NCBI GenBank assembly: GCA_947623615.1
Contig: CANQHH010000011.1
Coordinates: 1-16,094 of the forward strand
Direction: 5' to 3'
Origin: an uncultured Clostridia bacterium
GTDB taxonomy: Bacteria > Bacillota > Clostridia > TANB77 > CAG-508
DNA: 16,094 nucleotides
Each line of letters begins with the position of its first letter. Positions within the stretch are counted from its first letter, which is position 1. Below, piece after piece: positions 5,413-11,196 of the stretch. The notes beneath the pieces were generated by a model. It made no database searches. It was not told where the DNA came from and saw only the letters and a list, made by a program, of their open reading frames with translations. Made by a program: the position numbers and the translations under genes.

Positions 5413-6465
5413 ATGAGTTATGCAATTATAAGAAACGAAAAATATACCAAAGATGAAATGATTATGTTAGCTCCTCATAATGAAAGATTCAAAAAAAAAT
5501 ATTCTAATAAAAATATAGACTTGTCAAAAACAAGTCAGAACTATCATTTAAAACTACCAAAGGAAAAGACTTATTTAAAAGAATACAACAGATTAATAAA
5601 AGAAAATAATTTATTCCAAGGGCAATTACATAAAAATAGTATTTATGTATGTGAAGTAATATTAACTTCAGACAACTCATTTTTTAATGAAATTGGTAAA
5701 AAAGAAACAAAGAGATATTTTGAAGAATGTTTTAAATTTATGACAGAATATAAAGGAATTGGAATAGAAAATATATTAACTGCTGTTGTTCATTTAGATG
5801 AAGAAACTCCACACATGCACTTAGTATATATCCCAGTAGTAAATGCAAAAGATAAAAAAGGAAATAATATAAAGAAAATTTCTGCAAGTGAATTTTGGAA
5901 AGGTAAAGATAGTTATAAAAAACTACAAAATCAATTTTATAAATATATTACAGAAAAGGGATTTAATTTAGAAAGAGGAAAAGAAAATAAAGAACGAGAA
6001 CATATTTCTACTGATGATATGAAAAAATTAACTAATTTTTATAATACAAAACAATTTAAAAAGAATCTAAACAAGCAAAAAGATCAAATAATAAGTTATG
6101 AAGATGTTCAAGAATTTTATAAATATGAAGATTTTACGAAAGAAAATATAGATAAAAAATTAATTTATCCAATAATAAAATATAATAATAGTTTATTAAA
6201 ACAAAATCATGATTTATTACTAGAATTATCTAAAGTTAAAAATGCTAAAAAATATTATTCGGAATTAAAAATAGAAAACAATCAAATTTTAAATAAAAAT
6301 CAAAAACTAGAAGAAAAAATAAGAATGAATAATATTGAATTAAATGCTTGTTATAAAGTAATTAAAGAACTTCTTGATAAAAATAAAAAAATAGAGGAAA
6401 TCATAAAGGATAAATTAGGAATTGAGATAATAAATGATAAAGATTTAAATAACTTAAATAAATAA
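5413..6465 (+). CDS. mob: MobV-family relaxase (Mob/Pre type), 350 aa
   Basis: Nicks the oriT just upstream and pilots the transferred strand in conjugative mobilization. Motif I is present as HNER, with His22 at the position of the catalytic histidine of pMV158 MobM. Motif III is HLDEETPHMHLVYIPV, with His127, Asp129, Glu130, His134 and His136 forming the metal site. The relaxase domain covers about residues 1-200; the tail (about 255-335) is a predicted coiled coil rich in Lys, Asn and Glu, as in other MobV proteins, where it serves dimerization or membrane contact. GAGAGGAG lies 10 nt before the ATG. Somewhat shorter than MobM (about 490 residues) because the C-terminal region is reduced. 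No mobilization accessory gene lies beside it. Confidence 0.93.
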   Translation: MSYAIIRNEKYTKDEMIMLAPHNERFKKKYSNKNIDLSKTSQNYHLKLPKEKTYLKEYNRLIKENNLFQGQLHKNSIYVCEVILTSDNSFFNEIGKKETKRYFEECFKFMTEYKGIGIENILTAVVHLDEETPHMHLVYIPVVNAKDKKGNNIKKISASEFWKGKDSYKKLQNQFYKYITEKGFNLERGKENKEREHISTDDMKKLTNFYNTKQFKKNLNKQKDQIISYEDVQEFYKYEDFTKENIDKKLIYPIIKYNNSLLKQNHDLLLELSKVKNAKKYYSELKIENNQILNKNQKLEEKIRMNNIELNACYKVIKELLDKNKKIEEIIKDKLGIEIINDKDLNNLNK

Positions 6466-6479
6466 TTATATAATAATAA

Positions 6480-6538
6480 AAAAGTAATTGATAAATTAAT
6501 ACTATTAATATAATTAATTATCAATTACTTTTCTTTTT
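6480..6538. terminator. Bidirectional terminator between mob and the small regulator
   Basis: A perfect 14-bp stem (AAAAGTAATTGATA / TATCAATTACTTTT) with a further helical extension in the loop, and A and T runs outside. It serves the convergent relaxase gene and the XRE gene, whose TGA stop (6521-6523) lies inside the right arm. Confidence 0.8.
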
Positions 6539-6781
6539 TGTCCATTCTTTAGCTTCAGCATCTTTAAATCTTTCATCCGCAAAAAATTCAGATAAATTAG
6601 TTCCTAAACCTTCACAAATATATAGCAAATTTTCTAATCTAATTGTCTTTGTTTTTCGTGTTAAAAACATTGCAATAGTAGAACTATATACACCTGAAAG
6701 ACTCTCTAATTTATAGATAGTGATATTTTCTTCACTCATTAATTCTTTTATTTTTAAGGCGACCAAATCAGAAAAATCCAT
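6521..6781 (-). CDS. Small XRE-family repressor, 86 aa
   Basis: A single Cro/C1-type helix-turn-helix domain covers nearly the whole protein (residues 8-67): LVALKIKELMSEENI, then TIYKLESLSGVYSSTI as helix-turn-helix, TIRLENLLYICEGLGT and the typical end NLSEFF. The ATG at 6781 is preferred because AGGTGG lies 8 nt upstream; an in-frame GTG at 6793 overlaps that site. It is convergent with the relaxase gene and divergent from the gene at 6926. The intergenic region holds an inverted repeat and a long direct repeat (6838-6890) that are good candidates for its operators, so it probably represses itself and the 6926 gene. Confidence 0.85.
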   Translation of the reverse strand: MDFSDLVALKIKELMSEENITIYKLESLSGVYSSTIAMFLTRKTKTIRLENLLYICEGLGTNLSEFFADERFKDAEAKEWTKKKSN

Positions 6782-6837
6782 ATCATATACCACCTTCTTC
6801 CCTATTTTTTAATTTTAACAAACTATAAATTAAGAAC

Positions 6838-6904
6838 CTCTCAGTAAATTGAGAGAACTTTCAATAAAATAGTTCCATAAATTGAGAGAATGTGCTATTA
6901 TAAT
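6838..6904. promoter_or_regulatory. Divergent operator-promoter region with TTGAGAG repeats
   Basis: CTCTCA-GTAAAT-TGAGAG (6838-6855) is a perfect inverted repeat, and TAAATTGAGAGAA occurs twice (6845-6857 and 6878-6890), 33 bp or about three helical turns apart. The second copy sits just upstream of TATAAT at 6899-6904, the likely -10 of the 6926 gene, where a bound repressor would block RNA polymerase. The matching -35 is poor. Confidence 0.65.
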
Positions 6905-6925
6905 GAAAAAGGAGTAATAATTATT

Positions 6926-7255
6926 ATGGAAAAATTTGAGGAAAGTTATACAATTAGAAATAAATCGAAGTTTATAGAAGAAACTAAAAGAATTAAAACA
7001 CAAAAAAAAGAATTTGAAGAACTTAAAGAAAATTTAGAGGAGTATTTTAATTTTGAAATAACAGACTATATTGTAAGTGATATTCTGGATTGTGAAACAT
7101 ATAATCATGTTTGTTTAATGATAAATTTAGCTGTTATAAACAATAGAATTTCATTAAAAAATAGCATAACTTTAAAAAATGAACTCAAAAGATTATTTAA
7201 AATAAATGATATATTTGATACATTTGATACAAACAATTATATAATGCACCAGTAA
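6926..7255 (+). CDS. Hypothetical protein, 109 aa
   Basis: Not recognised. The ATG at 6926 is chosen because AAAAAGGAG lies upstream; an in-frame start at 6890 overlaps the promoter. The first 45 residues are strongly charged and predicted helical (KFIEETKRIKTQKKEFEELK), probably a coiled coil. The rest contains a hydrophobic stretch (HVCLMINLAVIN) too short and polar to be a clear membrane segment. No cysteine cluster, nucleotide-binding or catalytic motif is visible. It stands alone and divergent from the small XRE repressor, so it may be the main gene that repressor controls. No flanking gene gives a further clue. Confidence 0.65.
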   Translation: MEKFEESYTIRNKSKFIEETKRIKTQKKEFEELKENLEEYFNFEITDYIVSDILDCETYNHVCLMINLAVINNRISLKNSITLKNELKRLFKINDIFDTFDTNNYIMHQ

Positions 7256-7419
7256 ACGAATCAGATGATTGAAAATTATTTGATTTTGTATTTCAATTGC
7301 CCAAACAAATAGCATTTATGAAATATATTACTTTTAAAATAATTTTGAGCAAAAAATTATTTTCTAAATAAAATATTATTACATTGAATAATAACTTTGA
7401 CTATATTTTTATTTTACAA

Positions 7420-7782
7420 TTAAGAGATTCTCTTTATTAAATTACTGACTTCTTCAATAAAAAGTTTAGGTTCAAAATTCTTCTCATAATATTCATATCC
7501 AAAAACTTTTTCAAAATTTTTTGTAGATAAATTTTTGTTTCTATTAGATAAAGCATAATTAATATTATTTCTTATTGAATGAATATTAAATCCGTATTCA
7601 TAATACAAATATGAATAAATCTTTTCAAGAGTAATGAACTCAATATCATTTTTAATAATATATTGTATAGACTTGTTTATTAATTTTGTACCCATAAATG
7701 ATGGATTTAAACCTAAAGAACGAAGTATATTTGTGATTTTTAAAACTTCACTTGGACTAATTTTATGCTCTCTAGTCTCCAT
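7420..7782 (-). CDS. Stand-alone Spo0A C-terminal-like DNA-binding protein, 120 aa
   Basis: The whole protein follows the Spo0A effector domain (Spo0A_C). Residues 14-46 (VLKITNILRSLGLNPSFMG, then LINKSIQYIIKN) match the LGIPAHLKGYxYLRxAI opening. ITLEKIYSYLYYEYG and HSIRNNINYALSN match the recognition helix region of Spo0A. FGYEYYEKNFEPKLFIEEVSNLI matches its closing FGYT..GKPTNSEFIA segment. The phosphoacceptor receiver domain is absent, so control by phosphorelay is not expected. The ATG at 7782 is chosen over a TTG at 7794 that has no spaced ribosome binding site. A consensus promoter (7816-7844) with three phased ATGTGCA repeats just upstream suggests autoregulation. Spo0A itself binds tandem 7-mers one helical turn apart. 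Its role in the element is unknown. Confidence 0.75.
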   Translation of the reverse strand: METREHKISPSEVLKITNILRSLGLNPSFMGTKLINKSIQYIIKNDIEFITLEKIYSYLYYEYGFNIHSIRNNINYALSNRNKNLSTKNFEKVFGYEYYEKNFEPKLFIEEVSNLIKRIS

Positions 7783-7815
7783 TACTCTTTCCAACCTTTC
7801 TTTAAAACTAATTCA

Positions 7816-7844
7816 ATTATACTTAATTTATGTAAACAATTCAA
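7816..7844 (-). promoter_or_regulatory. Promoter of the Spo0A-like gene
   Basis: On the minus strand TTGAAT, a 17-nt spacer and TATAAT, 34 nt upstream of the chosen ATG. The spacer contains TTATGTAAA in plus-strand orientation (7828-7836), a motif also found twice around the E2 regulator promoter and once upstream of the E1 regulator. Confidence 0.7.
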
Positions 7845-7853
7845 AAATATAAA

Positions 7854-7881
7854 ATGTGCAAAATATGTGCAGAAATGTGCA
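7854..7881 (+). repeat. Three phased direct repeats of ATGTGCA
   Basis: ATGTGCA begins at 7854, 7865 and 7875, so the copies are 11 and 10 bp apart and lie on one face of the helix, immediately upstream of the -35 of the Spo0A-like gene. A fourth copy begins at 7967. They suit an activator or autoregulator site. Replication iterons are less likely because no replication initiator gene is present. Confidence 0.7.
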
Positions 7882-7967
7882 TATATTAAACATTTATAAA
7901 GGTTGAAAAATAAAAATGAATAGATTTTATATGTTTTTATTGTAAAATTATCTAAAAAGTAAAAAAA

Positions 7968-7984
7968 TGTGCAAATTCTGCACA
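7968..7984. promoter_or_regulatory. Inverted operator-like site TGTGCA-N5-TGCACA
   Basis: A perfect 6-bp inverted repeat with centre AATTC, using the same half-site as the phased repeats at 7854-7881 and the same 5-nt centre as the sites at 2112 and 2173 in E1. It lies between the small RNA terminator and the Spo0A-like promoter. Confidence 0.55.
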
Positions 7985-8003
7985 CAATTATAATATATTA
8001 AAT

Positions 8004-8052
8004 AAAAAGAAAAGCATGGGGAATCCAGCGAATGACCATGCTTTTCTTTTTT
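8004..8052 (-). terminator. Terminator of the small RNA
   Basis: A perfect 16-bp stem (arms 8004-8019 and 8036-8051) with a 16-nt GC-richer loop, ending in CTTTTCTTTTT on the minus strand. The A/T-rich arms also allow termination of plus-strand transcription. Confidence 0.8.
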
Positions 8053-8113
8053 AAGATTTCTCTTAAAACTATATAATTATTTAAACTTTCGTAGCAAGTT
8101 TAAAATAATTATC
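8004..8113 (-). ncRNA. Predicted small RNA, about 110 nt, with a loop antisense to a start codon
   Basis: A promoter at 8120-8147 predicts a start near 8113, and the RNA ends in the terminator at 8004-8052. Three stems are visible: a 16-bp hairpin with one bulged base (8073-8112), an 8-bp hairpin closed by a GAAA tetraloop (8049-8068, sharing a few bases with the next stem), and a 16-bp terminator stem with a 16-nt loop. No start codon with a ribosome binding site lies inside. The terminator loop can form 15 base pairs, with one mismatch and one bulge, with the ribosome binding site and ATG of the 21-codon ORF (8225-8241). It therefore looks like a translational repressor of that ORF. Transcription by this promoter is inferred only from sequence. 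Confidence 0.65.
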
Positions 8114-8119
8114 AAATAT

Positions 8120-8147
8120 ATTATAGCATATAATAGAAAATTTTCAA
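8120..8147 (-). promoter_or_regulatory. Promoter of the small RNA
   Basis: Minus strand TTGAAA, a 16-nt spacer ending in TGC, and TATAAT. It is close to consensus, and no ORF follows it, which supports a dedicated RNA promoter. Confidence 0.65.
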
Positions 8148-8162
8148 ATAGGTGGGGAACAA

Positions 8163-8228
8163 TTAAGTTCCCCCTGTTGCCTTATCTAGCAACCTGGGCT
8201 TCCGTCCACCGTATTTAAAATCTTTCAT
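8163..8228 (-). CDS. Predicted 21-aa basic peptide under leader and small-RNA control
   Basis: ATG at 8228 with AAAGGA 10 nt upstream, 21 codons, TAA at 8163. The peptide (MKDFKYGGRKPRLL then DKATGGT) is basic, glycine-rich and not hydrophobic, so it is unlike the membrane-spanning toxins of most type I toxin-antitoxin pairs. I do not recognise it. The stop lies in the loop of a 7-bp GC hairpin (GGGGAAC / GTTCCCC, 8154-8173). The segment is much richer in G and C than its surroundings, so part of the signal may be RNA structure. Its ribosome binding site is targeted both by the leader arm at 8281-8290 and by the small RNA loop. Expression is supported by promoter, leader and ribosome binding site only. 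Confidence 0.5.
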   Translation of the reverse strand: MKDFKYGGRKPRLLDKATGGT

Positions 8229-8432
8229 ATCGCTGGTTTCCTTTCTTTTAGTCTCTATTTGCAATGTATCAATATTTCTAGGAATCCAGCTCATGGGCGG
8301 ATTCTATACAAAAATCCAAGCAGCTACGATGCTTGGAGTATTTACTAAAAATATTGAATAACATTAAGCATTTAGCTTAGGTTTGGACTCTTATATAAAA
8401 AGATAAGACTATATAAACCTACAAATAGGCAT
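8229..8432 (-). promoter_or_regulatory. Branched 5' leader with internal terminator and anti-Shine-Dalgarno arm
   Basis: No gene fits here. On the minus strand an outer stem of about 15 bp with a 2-nt bulge (8361-8345 with 8277-8262) encloses two hairpins: TCCAAGCA/TGCTTGGA (8337-8315), followed by ATTTTTG and so a possible early terminator, and GAATCC/GGATTC (8304-8282). The 3' side of the second hairpin, GCTGGATTCC (8290-8281), can instead pair 9 of 10 bases with GGAAACCAGC at the ribosome binding site (8241-8232). A small hairpin TAAGC/GCTTA lies further 5'. This looks like a switching leader. It matches no riboswitch or T-box consensus that I know. Confidence 0.6.
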
Positions 8433-8438
8433 ACATAT

Positions 8439-8467
8439 ATTATACAACTTTTTACATAATAAATCAA
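8439..8467 (-). promoter_or_regulatory. Leftward promoter of the 21-codon ORF
   Basis: Minus strand TTGATT, a 17-nt spacer and TATAAT. The left arm of a 13-bp inverted repeat (8451-8463) lies inside it, so it can be shut by whatever binds that repeat. Confidence 0.7.
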
Positions 8468-8550
8468 ATGAAGTTCTTGACATATCAAGCCCTCTTCTAT
8501 TTTAGAGATTGAAAAAAATGGAAAAACATGTTATAATTTTATTATGTAAA
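8451..8550. promoter_or_regulatory. Distant inverted operator pair TTTACATAATAAA / TTTATTATGTAAA
   Basis: Two 13-nt arms in perfect inverted orientation, 8451-8463 and 8538-8550, with centres 87 bp apart. One overlaps the leftward promoter, the other the start point of the rightward promoter. This suits a regulator that binds both and loops the DNA. The XRE protein encoded next door is the natural candidate. A further small inverted repeat, CTTGA-CATA-TCAAG, lies between them at 8476-8489. Confidence 0.55.
8509..8537 (+). promoter_or_regulatory. Promoter of the E2 XRE regulator
   Basis: TTGAAA, a 17-nt spacer and TATAAT, 26 nt before the chosen ATG. Confidence 0.8.
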
Positions 8551-8563
8551 GTAGGTGGTTCTT

Positions 8564-9265
8564 ATGTCCGATTTTAATAGTAAAGAATTTGGAAATAAAT
8601 TAAGAGAATTAAGAAAACTCAAAGGATTAAGTCAAGAAAATCTCGCTAAAAAATTGAATATAAGTAGAACAACGATAGGTAGATTTGAAAGTGGAGAAAT
8701 GATGCCAAATGCTCAAATAATAAAGGAATTATGCGAAATTTTAGGCGTTTATTCTACTGAATTATTTGAAATGGATTACAAGATAAAAAATAAAAATGAT
8801 ATAAAAAATCCATTTAAGGCTAATCACCTTTACATGTATTTTAATGCTTATAATTATAGAACTGGAAAATTTGGTAAAGGTAAATATAGATTGGACATAA
8901 AAGAATATCCTAATTATATACAAGTAGATATGATTGATTTAGCAGACAATAAAATATATACTTCTGGATATATGCTATCTGATGATAATGCTTGCTTTAT
9001 CATACTTGAAAATTATAAACCTAATAATGCTAGATTAGAAGTTGCAGAAATTATAATTAATGTATGTAATGGAGTAGATGATTTAATGATGGGTTCTTAT
9101 TTAGGAACAGATAGACAATATAGACCTTCAATTAGAAAATGTTATTTTTCAAAAAAAGATGTTGAATTTACAGATAAGATGTTTGAAGATTTAAAATTAA
9201 CAGAAAAAGAAAGTCATACATTAAAAGAAGTGAATGCACTATATTTGGAAATATTTAATAATTAA
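8564..9265 (+). CDS. XRE-family regulator with a C-terminal sensor-like domain, 233 aa
   Basis: Residues 10-66 are a clear Cro/C1 helix-turn-helix (GNKLRELRKLKGLSQENLAK, then NISRTTIGRFESGEMMP). Residues about 85-200 form a separate domain predicted rich in strands, with FKANHLYMYFNAYNY and a conserved-looking YLGTDRQYRPSIRKCYFS segment. The same C-terminal features occur in the broken E1 regulator, so this is one family of element regulators. The domain resembles no ligand-binding fold I can name, and it may sense a small molecule or mediate dimerization. The ATG at 8564 has AGGTGG 6 nt upstream; a GTG at 8555 lies within that site. It diverges from the leftward promoter at 8439-8467, shares operators with it and ends at a strong terminator. 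Confidence 0.88.
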   Translation: MSDFNSKEFGNKLRELRKLKGLSQENLAKKLNISRTTIGRFESGEMMPNAQIIKELCEILGVYSTELFEMDYKIKNKNDIKNPFKANHLYMYFNAYNYRTGKFGKGKYRLDIKEYPNYIQVDMIDLADNKIYTSGYMLSDDNACFIILENYKPNNARLEVAEIIINVCNGVDDLMMGSYLGTDRQYRPSIRKCYFSKKDVEFTDKMFEDLKLTEKESHTLKEVNALYLEIFNN

Positions 9266-9285
9266 ATAAAGTTATAAAATGGTTG

Positions 9286-9318
9286 GAACGTGAATTTTTA
9301 ATTGCACGTTCTTTTTTT
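9286..9318 (+). terminator. Intrinsic terminator after the E2 regulator
   Basis: GAACGTG / CACGTTC stem (7 bp), 12-nt loop, then seven Ts, 20 nt after the gene. Confidence 0.8.
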
Positions 9319-9477
9319 GTGCTTATTTCAATGCTTTACAAAAATTCTTACAACTCATTTTTTAGTAATTTTTAGATTAAATTAGAAAATATATTAAATA
9401 ATTAGATGTTTTTAGAAAAACAAATTTTATGATTTTATACCATGCTACTATATATTTAGGTTAGCCAATATAAGAAT

Positions 9478-9493
9478 TGATATTGCAATATCA
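9478..9493. promoter_or_regulatory. 16-nt perfect palindrome before the accessory operon
   Basis: TGATATTGCAATATCA abuts the ribosome binding site AGAGGAAGGA of the gene at 9510. It could be an operator or an RNA hairpin that affects translation. AT-rich TATATA boxes lie upstream near 9449-9456, but no clear promoter can be assigned. Confidence 0.45.
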
Positions 9494-9509
9494 GAGGAAG
9501 GATAAAAGA

Positions 9510-10235
9510 GTGAATAATAAGAGAAGCAAAAAACATCAAAAGAACTCTACTGATTTTGATTACCAAAAATTATCGGAAGATGAAATGCTTTTAAATAATG
9601 TACTTACTACTAATGAAAAAGATATTTCTAAAAATGAAATTATTGACCAAATGATAAAAGGTAATATTTCTGATTTAGTAAAAAATCAATTAAATAACAA
9701 CAAAAGAAATGACTTACAGGAAAGTATTTATACAAGTAATAAAAAGAATACGAGTCCTTGGTTTGCAGAATATAAAAAGCAAAGAATAACTATTACAAAA
9801 GATAAAATTAGAGCATATTTAAGAAACTATAAAGATTTAGAAAAATTAATTAAATACCGTAAAGAAAAAATCGAAAAAGGAGAAATTGAATCAGAAAGCC
9901 AAGAGCTTAATCTTATCGATTTTGAAAATTATGACTTTTTAGAAGAATCTGTAATTGATAAACAAACTTTTTTAACTTCAACAGATTATAAAATTCAAGA
10001 AATGGAATTTTATCAACAAGAACTAATGATGATTTTAAAATATTTAAAAAAATATATTTTTATTTCTTATCAGTTTTTGGTGCTTAAATATTATCTAAAA
10101 CTTTCAGACAAAGATATAAAAATTGCTACAAATATTGAAAAAACTGAGTATATAGATAATGTAATAATCGAATATATTTATCAAAAGTTATGTGAGGAGG
10201 ATAAAAATAATGGCAGAAATAAAGACAATTTATAA
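9510..10235 (+). CDS. Hypothetical charged protein, 241 aa, first gene of the accessory operon
   Basis: Not recognised. Start taken as GTG 9510 because AGAGGAAGGA lies 7 nt before it; an in-frame TTG at 9477 lies upstream of that site. The N-terminal third is low-complexity and rich in Lys, Asn and Asp. The middle is helical and highly charged (RAYLRNYKDLEKLIKYRKEK). The last 70 residues (about 165-230) carry FLVLKYYLKLSDKDIKIATN, which loosely recalls the sigma-region-4-like fold of the E1 protein at 2294, the gene in the corresponding position. That link is weak. It overlaps the next gene by 26 nt, implying translational coupling. A role as operon regulator or DNA-binding protein is a guess. 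Confidence 0.6.
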   Translation: MNNKRSKKHQKNSTDFDYQKLSEDEMLLNNVLTTNEKDISKNEIIDQMIKGNISDLVKNQLNNNKRNDLQESIYTSNKKNTSPWFAEYKKQRITITKDKIRAYLRNYKDLEKLIKYRKEKIEKGEIESESQELNLIDFENYDFLEESVIDKQTFLTSTDYKIQEMEFYQQELMMILKYLKKYIFISYQFLVLKYYLKLSDKDIKIATNIEKTEYIDNVIIEYIYQKLCEEDKNNGRNKDNL

Positions 10236-11196
10236 TGCCATTAATGAAAGTAATATTATGAAGAAATATGTGGATTTAAGAAATATTAAAATTGAATCTC
10301 GTACTGATTTGCTAAAGATTTGTCAAGTATTTAGAAATCCAAAGTTTGAAACATTTAGAATTATATATATGCGAGATAATACTATTATAAATTATGAGTC
10401 TATTACATCTAAACTTCCTAATTACTGTGATGTTTTTAGAGTAAAAGCTAAAAATACATATTTAAAGAATATTAAAGGGTTTGAAGATATTAATAGAAGA
10501 ATGTATCGACTTGGAGCTAACGGTTACTATTTACAACATAATCACCCATCAGGAAATGCAAAGGCAAGTATAGAAGATATGATACTTACAGATAGATTAG
10601 CTAAAAATGTTAGAGGTTTTAAAGGTCATATCATCATAGATCATGGAACTTATGCTTGGATTGAGAAAGACATAAGAACAGGCAAATTGAATGCAAATAA
10701 TGGTATTTCAATTGGTTATTTGTCAACCTTAAATTCACAAAAATTAATTAAAGATAGTCCGCTATTACACAAAAATATTACTTCAAGAAATGAATTAGCA
10801 AGACTAATGTATGATGTAAAACATTCTAATAATTATTCGTGTTTAATATTTACATCATCAACAAATAATATAAGGTTATTTCAAGAAGTACCTAACACAT
10901 TTATTAACATGAGTTATAGACAAATTGGTGGATATATCAAGAACAGATGTATAAACACTGGTTCTATACGAGCTTTTTTAGCAACAATGGACAGACCTTT
11001 TTTTGAAAGAGCTAAAGACCTTGTTAAATTAGGATATGTTACAGATTGTATCGCATATATGATTACAAAAGAAAAGTCAGAAATAATTGAAGGAGCAGAC
11101 AAAGAATTCATAGACCAAGATATTTTTAAATCACTGAATATACATATCAATAAGAAAAATATAGAAAATAAAGAAGGAGAAAATTTAAGTATATGA
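10210..11196 (+). CDS. JAMM (RadC/JAB-like) protein with a second, degenerate copy, 328 aa
   Basis: Residues about 30-155 form a RadC-type JAB domain with the full metal motif: Glu63, then HNHPSGNAKASIED, giving His110, His112, Ser120 and Asp123 in the H-x-H-x7-S-x2-D spacing. Residues about 192-290 repeat the same succession of elements (YSCLIFTSSTNNIRLFQEVPN, then GSIRAFLATMDRPF, then KLGYVTDCIAYMI) but lack both histidines. It is therefore an active plus an inactive copy, or two copies with different partners. RadC-like proteins are frequent on mobile elements; their activity is unsettled despite the metal site. Start at ATG 10210 with GAGGAGG 9 nt upstream. The stop overlaps the next gene's ATG (ATGA). 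Confidence 0.8.
   Translation: MAEIKTIYNAINESNIMKKYVDLRNIKIESRTDLLKICQVFRNPKFETFRIIYMRDNTIINYESITSKLPNYCDVFRVKAKNTYLKNIKGFEDINRRMYRLGANGYYLQHNHPSGNAKASIEDMILTDRLAKNVRGFKGHIIIDHGTYAWIEKDIRTGKLNANNGISIGYLSTLNSQKLIKDSPLLHKNITSRNELARLMYDVKHSNNYSCLIFTSSTNNIRLFQEVPNTFINMSYRQIGGYIKNRCINTGSIRAFLATMDRPFFERAKDLVKLGYVTDCIAYMITKEKSEIIEGADKEFIDQDIFKSLNIHINKKNIENKEGENLSI

Noticed and set aside
7634..7852. Plus-strand ORF of 72 codons
   Set aside because: Antisense to the Spo0A-like gene, which has clear family similarity.
7854..7984. Replication origin iterons
   Set aside because: The repeats resemble iterons, but no replication initiator gene is recognisable in E2; operator sites for the adjacent regulator are simpler.
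7782..7985. Minus-strand ORF of 67 codons ending in TAATG at the Spo0A-like start
   Set aside because: The stop-start overlap is suggestive, but the ORF runs through the promoter and the phased repeats, is Phe/Cys-rich, and its start lies in the inverted operator. More likely noncoding control DNA.
8229..8432. Known riboswitch, T-box, tmRNA, 6S or SRP RNA
   Set aside because: No consensus of these classes that I know is visible on either strand (for instance no T-box AGGGTGG element and no tmRNA tag reading frame), so it is listed only as an unassigned folded leader.
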